A DNA stretch of 6,966 nt, taken from Bacteroidetes bacterium 4572_112. GTDB lineage: Bacteria > Bacteroidota > Bacteroidia > Bacteroidales > UBA1556. How positions within the stretch are numbered: position 1 is the stretch's first letter; each line of letters begins with the position of its first letter. Shown one piece after another: positions 1 to 5,194 of the stretch. The translations under genes were made by a program, and so were the position numbers. The notes beneath the pieces were generated by a model that made no database searches, was not told the DNA's origin, and saw nothing but the letters and a program-made list of their open reading frames with translations. The stretch spans positions 1-6,966 of the forward strand of contig NIUZ01000167.1 of assembly GCA_002254285.1 (NCBI GenBank), written 5' to 3'.

Positions 1-743
1 GGGTATTGCTTGTTAATATATTCAAGCATAGGCTTGGGCTTAGCAATTCCGCTTATTATTAATATATTGTCTTTATTGCCCTCAAATTTTACCGCCTTAT
101 TAAAAGGAATAAGCTCCTTATAATCTACTGTGGAGAATAAAGTGTCAGAATCAGTAAAATCGCTTATTTCTGAAGTTAAAATCTTTTGCTTTTCAATATT
201 TATACTCTCTGGGCATTTGCTAACGATTACCAAATCAGACCTTTTGGCTGCTGATGGATACTCTCTTAATCGCCCCACAGGCATTGACTTATCTTGGGTA
301 AATATTTTCTGATAGTCCGTAAGTAGAATATTATAGCCAGCTTTTATAGCCCGATGCTGATATGCGTCGTCAAGTAATATTACATCTATCTCTGGTTTAT
401 CAAATAGTAATTTGGTAACGGCCTCAACTCTATCTTCGCCAACAAATACACTAATATTTGGAAACTTAAGTTTAATTTGTAAAGGCTCATCACCACATTC
501 TTCAGCTGTAGACTTGCTTAGGACTTCTCTAAAACCTCTGGTTTTTCGGCCATAGCCTCGGCTAAGGGTCGCAACATTATACTGCTTTGAAAGCAGCTCA
601 ATAACATACTCTATATGTGGGGTTTTGCCACTACCACCAACGGCAAGGTTGCCTATGTTTATGATAGGAATATCGAATTCGGAAGATTTTATTATTCCGA
701 AATCAAAAAGTAGTCCACGAAGTTTTGAAATGATAGCGTACAT
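1..743 (-). CDS. lpxK: Tetraacyldisaccharide 4'-kinase LpxK (3' end beyond window)
   Basis: LpxK phosphorylates the 4' position of the tetraacyl-disaccharide-1-phosphate lipid A precursor, at the cytoplasmic face of the inner membrane. The 247 visible codons hold a P-loop, GNLAVGGSGKTP (residues 31-42), LSRGYGRKTRG (60-70), GDEP (84-87), and DDAYQHR (125-131), the family's DDGFQHR-type motif in the form I associate with Bacteroidota. LLTDY and MPVGRLREYP follow. The ATG at 743 is the most upstream start possible, because a TAA stop lies directly before it in frame. From memory, relatives carry roughly 15-20 more N-terminal residues, a hydrophobic membrane-associated segment, before the part equivalent to YAIISKLRGLLFDFGI, so this N-terminus looks short. 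No equivalent is visible in other frames upstream. The gene is divergent from the M28 peptidase gene. The C-terminal third lies outside the window. Assignment is firm. Confidence 0.96.
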   Translation of the reverse strand, partial: MYAIISKLRGLLFDFGIIKSSEFDIPIINIGNLAVGGSGKTPHIEYVIELLSKQYNVATLSRGYGRKTRGFREVLSKSTAEECGDEPLQIKLKFPNISVFVGEDRVEAVTKLLFDKPEIDVILLDDAYQHRAIKAGYNILLTDYQKIFTQDKSMPVGRLREYPSAAKRSDLVIVSKCPESINIEKQKILTSEISDFTDSDTLFSTVDYKELIPFNKAVKFEGNKDNILIISGIAKPKPMLEYINKQY

Positions 744-789
744 TTATTGATACTATTGATTATATCTGCGAAAATACTAAGATTTTGTT

Positions 790-797
790 TATATTTG
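790..797 (+). promoter_or_regulatory. Possible Bacteroidota -7 promoter element
   Basis: TATATTTG matches the Bacteroidota sigma-factor -7 consensus TAnnTTTG exactly, in the divergent intergenic region on the strand of the M28 peptidase gene. No TTTG sits about 19 nt upstream; the nearest partial match is TCTG at 765-768, 21 nt away. If used, the leader to 1012 would be about 200 nt and would contain the whole palindromic element. Short AT-rich motifs arise easily by chance in this DNA, so support is limited. Confidence 0.35.
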
Positions 798-846
798 TAA
801 ATTAGTAGTGAAGATTATATATAATATCATAACATGACAATAATTA

Positions 847-967
847 TATGTTTGGGCTAAAGCCCATATTGTTTATTCATAATTAGGCATGGCATTCCCT
901 TCGATAAACTCAGGATGACAGCCATGCCTAATGAATACAATATTCTGCGGGCTTTAGCCCAAACATA
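847..967. repeat. 121-bp palindromic (REP/MITE-like) intergenic element
   Basis: This is a long imperfect inverted repeat. The outer arms, TATGTTTGGGCTAAAGCCC (847-865) and its exact reverse complement (949-967), match over 19 bp. The inner arms TAGGCATGGC (884-893) and GCCATGCCTA (921-930) match over 10 bp. In between, ATATTGT and ATTCAT (866-872, 875-880) pair with ATGAAT and ACAATAT (931-943), with small bulges. The 27-nt loop (894-920) contains TTCGATAAACTCAGGATG. The outer arm is itself partly self-complementary (GGGCT-AA-AGCCC). The element has no ORF and no U-tract, so it does not look like a simple terminator. It sits between divergent lpxK and M28 genes. A REP-type or non-autonomous mobile palindrome is the likeliest identity. 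The structure is seen directly; its genomic copy number is unknown. Confidence 0.85.
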
Positions 968-1011
968 AAAACTATATAATTTTAACTCATTTTCTTTTTA
1001 AGAATAAATAT

Positions 1012-2292
1012 ATGACAAACAAAAACATACGTATTTTAGTATGGATTGCGCTTCTTTTAAGCTTTAATCAATATAAGGCATATTCTCAAGATACTACCTA
1101 TGCTCGCCAAACCATTAAAACTCTTTGTAGCCCCGAATTTGCTGGGAGAGCTTATGTTGATAATGGTGATAAAAAAGCTGCCGAGTTTATTGCTTCAGAA
1201 TTTCAAAAGGATGGTTTGAAGGCATTAAGCGAGAATTATTTTCAGAAATTTGAAATACAAATAAATACTATTTCAGAGCTTGGAGACCTTATTGTTTTTG
1301 AAGATACCCTTATTCCTGCCGTGGATTATTATATATCTAATGCATCAAAAAGTAGAAGCGGTACTTATGAGCTTAAGTTCGTAAATGATAGTTTGTTCTT
1401 AAATAATCGCGATTATTTGCAAGAGATTTTAATGACAGATCTTTCTGGTAAATTTCTAGTTTTTTCTAATTCACAAGATGATTTTAAGTACAGTTTTAAG
1501 ACTGAGGTTGGCGGATTAATTTTCTTAAAGGATGATAATATAGGATATTGGGATTTTAGACATGCTCAGCAGCCTATTAATTATGCTATTGTTGAAATAA
1601 ATAAATCGCTTTTGCCTCGTGATACTAAAACAATACAAATAAAGTTTAGAAGTAAATATTATAATAATTATCCCACACAAAATGTGATAGGATACATTAA
1701 AGGTAAACTTTACCCTGATTCTTTTGTTGCTATTACTGCTCATTACGATCATATGGGCAAAATGGGGAAGGATATTTATTTCCCAGGGGCAAACGATAAC
1801 GCTAGTGGTACTGCAATGATGCTTGATTTGGCTCGTTATTTTTCGGACTCGGTAAATCAGCCCGATTATAGTATAGTATTTATGTCGTTTAGCGGTGAGG
1901 AAGTTGGCTTATTGGGTTCGCAATATTATGTTCGTAATCCTTTATTCAAGCTAGAAAAAATAAAAATGCTCATAAACCTTGATATGGTTGGTACAGGTAG
2001 CGATGGGATAAAGGTTGTAAATGGTAGTATTTTTAAGAAAGAATTCAAGAAATTACAAACCATAAACTCCAAGCATAAGTACTTAAAAGCTGTAAAGGTA
2101 AGAGGCGAGAGTTGTAATAGCGATCACTGTCCTTTTTATACAAATGGAGTGCCTTCATTCTTTATTTACACACTTGGCGATGAATATAAAGAGTATCACA
2201 CTATTACTGATAAAGCTGAGGATTTACCACTAACAAAATACCCACAGCTGTTTAGCTTATTACGTGATTATATTGTAGATTTTAATAAATAG
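1012..2292 (+). CDS. Secreted M28 family zinc aminopeptidase
   Basis: This is a metallopeptidase of clan MH, family M28 (426 aa), predicted to remove N-terminal residues from peptides outside the cytoplasm with two Zn ions. An N-terminal signal peptide (K4-R7 charges, hydrophobic core 8-18) probably ends near YSQ (24-26). Residues 30-230 form an N-terminal region with a PA-like insert, followed by the catalytic domain. Visible active-site elements are H244 in AHYDH, bridging D262 in GANDNASG, catalytic E296 and zinc ligand E297 in FSGEEVG, D324 in NLDMVG and H372 in SDHCPF. All expected metal ligands are present, so the enzyme should be active. The C-terminal HTITDKAEDL is also typical. The ATG at 1012 precedes the signal peptide. 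Its stop lies 4 bp before the rsmI remnant, suggesting cotranscription. Substrate specificity cannot be read from the sequence. Confidence 0.94.
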   Translation: MTNKNIRILVWIALLLSFNQYKAYSQDTTYARQTIKTLCSPEFAGRAYVDNGDKKAAEFIASEFQKDGLKALSENYFQKFEIQINTISELGDLIVFEDTLIPAVDYYISNASKSRSGTYELKFVNDSLFLNNRDYLQEILMTDLSGKFLVFSNSQDDFKYSFKTEVGGLIFLKDDNIGYWDFRHAQQPINYAIVEINKSLLPRDTKTIQIKFRSKYYNNYPTQNVIGYIKGKLYPDSFVAITAHYDHMGKMGKDIYFPGANDNASGTAMMLDLARYFSDSVNQPDYSIVFMSFSGEEVGLLGSQYYVRNPLFKLEKIKMLINLDMVGTGSDGIKVVNGSIFKKEFKKLQTINSKHKYLKAVKVRGESCNSDHCPFYTNGVPSFFIYTLGDEYKEYHTITDKAEDLPLTKYPQLFSLLRDYIVDFNK

Positions 2293-2296
2293 AAAT

Positions 2297-2891
2297 ATGC
2301 CCAAATTATATATTGTACCTACTCCAATAGGTAATTTAGAAGATGTTACTTTCCGTGCTTTAAGAATACTGAAAGAAGCAGATTATGTACTTGCTGAGGA
2401 CACACGTACTTCACGCAAGTTTTTCAATCATTATGAAATTTCTACTCCATTGCGAGCATATCATATGCATAACGAGCATGCCAAACTGCCTGCACTTATT
2501 GAGCAATTGCAAAAAAATATGATTTGCAAATTGAATTATATTTTAAAATGTATGATATACCGGTTTGAAAACGTTGACCTATATTATTAGTTTTAAAATC
2601 GGCTCAATTAAATTTCTGCCCCATAAAAAGGGACGACAAACAAGGCTAAAACGAATGGCTGAGCATGAGCATAGTTTTATCCTTTACGAATCGCCACATC
2701 GAATAATTAAAACGCTTAATCAATTGGCTGAATTTTTGGGCGAAGATCGTCAAGCCTCCGTTAGTCGCGAGATTAGCAAAATGTTTGAAGAGACTAAGCG
2801 TGGAACCCTTATGGAACTGGCAGAATATTTTGAATCGGGTAAAATCCGTGGCGAATTTGTTATTGTTGTTGCAGGAAATACTGATAAATAA
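2297..2891 (+). pseudogene. rsmI: Broken 16S rRNA C1402 2'-O-methyltransferase RsmI
   Basis: Intact RsmI 2'-O-methylates C1402 of 16S rRNA using SAM. Both ends of the gene are recognisable. The N-terminal part (2297 to about 2518) reads MPKLYIVPTPIGNLEDVT, LAEDTRTSRKFFNHYEI and AYHMHNEH. The C-terminal part (about 2613-2891), in another frame, reads FLPHKKGRQTRL, LYESPHRIIKTL, SVSREISKMFEE, RGT and GEFVIVVAG. Missing is the whole centre, including the SDAGTPGISDPG SAM-binding motif and the LPG-containing stretch that the family carries there, roughly 55-60 codons by my recollection of homologues. In its place is about 95 bp of unrelated AT-rich DNA. The N-terminal frame stops at TAG 2588-2590. 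The C-terminal frame differs from it by +1 and is open only from 2556. Frameshifting could not restore the lost domain, so the product should be inactive. A misassembly is the main alternative. Confidence 0.9.
2519..2612. other. Unrelated AT-rich segment replacing the rsmI core
   Basis: This stretch lies between the last codons resembling RsmI (...LIEQLQKN) and the resumption at FLPHKKG. None of the forward frames reads as RsmI, and I see no similarity to any protein I know. TTTTAAAAT occurs at 2541-2549 and again at 2591-2599, exactly 50 bp apart. No terminal inverted repeats or obvious target-site duplication are visible. It may be filler DNA from a deletion-with-insertion, the scar of an excised element, or a bad assembly join. 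Boundaries are accurate to within a few codons. Confidence 0.6.
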
Positions 2892-2953
2892 AAACATGAT
2901 TTATTTTGATAATTTGGAAAGCAAATAATAATCATCCATATTAATTTGTTTTG

Positions 2954-2961
2954 TAAATTTG
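2954..2961 (+). promoter_or_regulatory. Possible -7 promoter element for the downstream three-gene block
   Basis: TAAATTTG fits TAnnTTTG exactly and is followed by CA, a context common in Bacteroidota promoters. It lies about 47 nt before the ATG at 3009, which would give a leader of about 40 nt. The 117-bp gap after the rsmI remnant (2892-3008) leaves room for an independent promoter here. No good -33 TTTG is found at the expected distance, so this rests on the -7 motif and placement alone. Confidence 0.45.
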
Positions 2962-3008
2962 CAACCGATTTTTAGAGATAAGAAAATATAATTGTTAAAT
3001 ATATTATT

Positions 3009-3629
3009 ATGAAGAAGATAGCGTTACAGTTAGTGATGGTAGCCTTAGTGTTTTTTCTAGGTTATAAAGTTTATGAAAGTATTATGGAGCCTGTAGAATA
3101 CAAAAAGGCGACTGATAAGAGAGAAAAGGTTATTAAACAGAAGTTAGGTCATATTAAATCTTTGGAGATTGAGTATAAAAAGATCTATGGTAAATACACT
3201 GGTGACTTCGATACTTTAATCGATTTTTATCATAATGATAGTATGCCTTTGGTAATGAAAATTGGTACTGTGCCTGATACTTTAACTGAGACAGTAGCTC
3301 TTGAAATGGGTATTATATCTCGTGATACTACTAAAATTGCAATTAAGGATACTTTATTACAAGACCTTGGTGTATTTAATGTAGATAGACTTGCTGAAGT
3401 TCCTTTTACTCATGGTAAAGTGAAATTCGAACTAGAGTCTGGTACTGTAGTTAGAGCTAATTTTGATGTTCCTGTATTTGAAGTAAAATGCTATAAGAAA
3501 GATTATTTAGCAGAGATTAAAGCTCAAGAGTTGCTTCAAAACGATATTCTTTTACTTCAGGAAGACGATAAGTTCCCTGGATTGAAATTAGGATCACTTA
3601 CAGAACCCTCTACTGACGGTAACTGGTAG
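3009..3629 (+). CDS. Conserved Bacteroidota membrane-anchored protein, function unknown
   Basis: I recognise this 206-aa protein as a conserved hypothetical family of Bacteroidota but know of no assigned function. A short cytoplasmic tail (MKKIA) is followed by one hydrophobic segment (about residues 5-20). A charged, probably coiled-coil helix follows (about 28-60; YKKATDKREKVIKQKLGHIKS). Next is the characteristic YGKYTGDFDTLIDFYHND (60-77) and a soluble region ending in FPGLKLGSLTEPSTDGNW (189-206). There is no lipobox. The first segment could be an uncleaved signal anchor with the remainder in the periplasm. The N-terminal helix followed by a YGKY-like stretch recalls pseudopilin-like architecture, but the fold is inference. 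The gene ends 2 bp before the DUF3822 start and is probably cotranscribed with it and rsmD. ATG 3009 is chosen because it directly precedes the positive tail and membrane segment. Confidence 0.85.
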   Translation: MKKIALQLVMVALVFFLGYKVYESIMEPVEYKKATDKREKVIKQKLGHIKSLEIEYKKIYGKYTGDFDTLIDFYHNDSMPLVMKIGTVPDTLTETVALEMGIISRDTTKIAIKDTLLQDLGVFNVDRLAEVPFTHGKVKFELESGTVVRANFDVPVFEVKCYKKDYLAEIKAQELLQNDILLLQEDDKFPGLKLGSLTEPSTDGNW

Positions 3630-3631
3630 AA

Positions 3632-4456
3632 GTGTCTATAAATCCGATACATAAAATTTTGAATAAGGACATTGCCTCGGCTAATGCTCCACAATATAGA
3701 ATGTCCATCAGTGTAAGAATTGATGGGCTTTCTTTGCTTATTCTTCATGAGAATGATATTGTTTTGGCACATAATTACCATTGGCATAATGCTGACTGGA
3801 AAACCTGTGCTGCCAACATCCATAATATAATTAATGGCAATAGCTTTTTTACTTTTAGTTATAAGTCTGTTGATGTTTTTATGGAAAATCAGCAAACAAT
3901 GCTTATTCCCAATGAGTTTTTTAATGATTATGCAAAGCAAGGTATTCTGAACGAATATATTGCTAGTGACGAATTTGTTGCAAAGGCAAATAAGTTGAAA
4001 TCAGAATCAGCACATCTTGTTTTTGGAATTCAAAAGGATTTGAGCATTATTCTTAATAAAAGTTTGCCCAAAGCAATATATCATCATTCATCAGTTCAGT
4101 TTATTGATAATGTACTTAAGGCTAAAGACTCATCAAAGGTTATTTCTTTGATAGTGAAGACTAATTATTTTGAATCTATTGCCAGTGAAGGAAATAAGCT
4201 TTTAGCACATAACTTCTTTAATTATAAATCTAAAGATGAGTTTATGTTTTTGCTGCTTAGTTTTATTAATCAGCAAGGTTTTGATGCCAAGGATATAAAA
4301 TTAGTGCTTTGCGATGATTTGATTAAAACTTCGCCAATAGCCAAAGAGTTAGCTTTATTCTTTAATAATATTAAGGAATATAATAGAGAAAATACAAACG
4401 AAAAGGAAGTAGTATTTACAACCTTAAAAAATAATACAATAGTTGCGAATAGTTAG
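3632..4456 (+). CDS. DUF3822 family protein
   Basis: This 274-aa protein matches the Bacteroidota family DUF3822, whose members sit beside rsmD. From memory, a structural-genomics structure of a family member shows an actin-like ATPase fold; the function is unknown. The N-terminal strand region YRMSISVRIDGLSLLILHENDIV (22-44) is the family's hallmark start. No signal peptide or membrane segment is seen, so it should be cytoplasmic. The start is GTG at 3632, 2 bp after the upstream stop. An in-frame TAA at 3620-3622 limits upstream extension, leaving only a CTG at 3623. The first internal ATG (3701, residue 24) would remove the residues that relatives carry before the first strand, so GTG is preferred. 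Tight spacing upstream and a 14-nt overlap with rsmD downstream indicate translational coupling. Confidence 0.88.
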   Translation: MSINPIHKILNKDIASANAPQYRMSISVRIDGLSLLILHENDIVLAHNYHWHNADWKTCAANIHNIINGNSFFTFSYKSVDVFMENQQTMLIPNEFFNDYAKQGILNEYIASDEFVAKANKLKSESAHLVFGIQKDLSIILNKSLPKAIYHHSSVQFIDNVLKAKDSSKVISLIVKTNYFESIASEGNKLLAHNFFNYKSKDEFMFLLLSFINQQGFDAKDIKLVLCDDLIKTSPIAKELALFFNNIKEYNRENTNEKEVVFTTLKNNTIVANS

Positions 4457-4973
4457 TGGAATCCTGAAATCGAGGAAAATAGACCCTCCAACAAATCTTC
4501 CTGTGCGTCCAACAACGGACATGGCAAAGGAAGCGCTCTTTAATATTCTTAATAATAAATACTATATCGATGAGTTGTCGGTATTGGACTTATTTTCTGG
4601 AACTGGTAATATTGCTTACGAGTTTTTTTCTCGCGAAAGTGAGCTGATAACCTGTGTGGAGCAAAATGCAAAATGCATTAAATTTATTCGAGAAACTAAA
4701 GAAAAATTTGAAATGGATAATCTTAATATTATTCAATCAGATTGTTTTAGTTTTCTGAAATCAACAAAAAATAAATACCATATTATTTTTGCCGATCCAC
4801 CTTACGATATGCCAAATTATGAGGAAGTTGTGGACCTTGTATTCTCTAACGATTTGCTTGAAGAGGATGGGATCTTAATTATGGAACATTCCAAGAAAAC
4901 CAACTTAAGCCTTCACAAAAACTTTAGTGAAAAACGCCGTTATGGGGGGGTTAATTTTAGTTTTTTTAAGTAA
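4443..4973 (+). CDS. rsmD: 16S rRNA (guanine(966)-N2)-methyltransferase RsmD
   Basis: RsmD methylates G966 of 16S rRNA in the 30S subunit using SAM. The 176 aa are close to the family's usual length. Visible features are the N-terminal MRIVSGILKSRKI (1-13), RPTTDMAKEALFNIL (22-36), SAM motif I LDLFSGTGN (48-56), CVEQN (71-75) for the ribose-binding acidic position, the catalytic DPPY (118-121), and the C-terminal YGGVNFSFF. The start is TTG at 4443, which encodes the conserved initial residue of M-R-I-x-S-G, so no later ATG is acceptable. It overlaps DUF3822 by 14 nt and is probably translated by coupling. A run of seven G (4944-4950) lies near the 3' end, encoding Gly-Gly-Val. The reading frame is intact through it. 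Confidence 0.95.
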   Translation: MRIVSGILKSRKIDPPTNLPVRPTTDMAKEALFNILNNKYYIDELSVLDLFSGTGNIAYEFFSRESELITCVEQNAKCIKFIRETKEKFEMDNLNIIQSDCFSFLKSTKNKYHIIFADPPYDMPNYEEVVDLVFSNDLLEEDGILIMEHSKKTNLSLHKNFSEKRRYGGVNFSFFK

Positions 4974-5033
4974 CAATAGCTAAATCGGTATAGCTGTACT
5001 TAAATTAATTATCTAATTGAACAATATAAAGTG

Positions 5034-5041
5034 TACTTTTG
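5034..5041 (+). promoter_or_regulatory. Possible -7 promoter element upstream of the lipoprotein operon
   Basis: TACTTTTG fits TAnnTTTG exactly, downstream of rsmD and about 144 nt before the lipoprotein ATG. Transcription from it would include both copies of the duplicated start region and the hairpin. It also sits only about 40 bp before the first copy, the distance expected if that copy were the original gene start. No well-placed -33 element is seen. Confidence 0.4.
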
Positions 5042-5063
5042 TGCATTATTATGACAAATAAAC

Positions 5064-5091
5064 TTAATCAAAATTAAACATATGAAAAGAA
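5064..5091 (+). repeat. Direct repeat copy 1, containing a decoy gene start
   Basis: These 28 bases recur at 5167-5194 with a single mismatch (C5069 versus A5172). The last 22 bases (5070-5091) are identical to 5173-5194. The copy includes ATTAAACATATGAAAAG, so ATG 5082 starts a four-codon frame (Met-Lys-Arg-Thr, then TGA at 5094-5096). The true lipoprotein gene starts with Met-Lys-Arg-Ile. The offset is 103 bp. Confidence 0.85.
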
Positions 5092-5149
5092 CATGACAAA
5101 TTTTAATCTTATTTTGACCCACAGGGACATGATTAAAATTTTGTTATGT
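5091..5149. repeat. Hairpin between the duplicated start regions
   Basis: The left arm at 5091-5108 (ACATGACAAATTTTAATC) pairs with 5131-5149 (GATTAAAATTTTGTTATGT) over 18 bp, with one G-U wobble as RNA and one bulged A. The 22-nt loop carries a small nested stem, CCC-ACA-GGG (5118-5126). The U-tract needed for an intrinsic terminator is absent. The hairpin lies inside the presumed leader of the lipoprotein operon, so it could affect transcript stability or be a small inserted palindrome. Confidence 0.7.
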
Positions 5150-5166
5150 GACTGCATATCACCGAA

Positions 5167-5194
5167 TTAATAAAAATTAAACATATGAAAAGAA
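5167..5194 (+). repeat. Direct repeat copy 2, at the real lipoprotein start
   Basis: This is the second copy of the 28-bp repeat, 27 of 28 bases identical to 5064-5091. Its ATG at 5185 opens the 256-codon lipoprotein gene, so this copy supplies the working start region. Identity stops at 5194, four codons into the gene, and beyond that the two flanks are unrelated. Confidence 0.85.

Noticed and set aside
130..312. 60-codon plus-strand open frame
   Set aside because: It lies entirely antisense to the well-supported lpxK coding sequence and resembles no protein.
847..967. Palindrome as a bidirectional terminator
   Set aside because: It lies between divergent gene starts, not ends, and neither arm is followed by a T-tract.
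1525..1752. 75-codon minus-strand open frame
   Set aside because: It is antisense to the M28 peptidase gene, with Ile/Ser-rich composition from AT-rich codons read backwards.
2541..2599. The pair of TTTTAAAAT copies as a CRISPR repeat or target-site duplication
   Set aside because: Nine AT-only bases are too little evidence; only two copies exist and no element with terminal repeats lies between them.
2297..2891. Programmed frameshift joining the two rsmI halves
   Set aside because: The frames overlap at 2556-2587, but a joined product would still lack the SAM-binding core and no slippery sequence is evident.
2646..2935. Two minus-strand open frames opposite the rsmI remnant
   Set aside because: The plus strand encodes clear RsmI C-terminal motifs here; the reverse frames are shadows.
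3557..3940. 127-codon minus-strand open frame, the longest antisense frame
   Set aside because: It spans the junction of two real plus-strand genes and has no recognisable motif; the opposite strand shows DUF3822 and the anchored protein.
4978..4995. AGCTA...TAGCT stem as an rsmD terminator
   Set aside because: Only five base pairs, with no T-tract.
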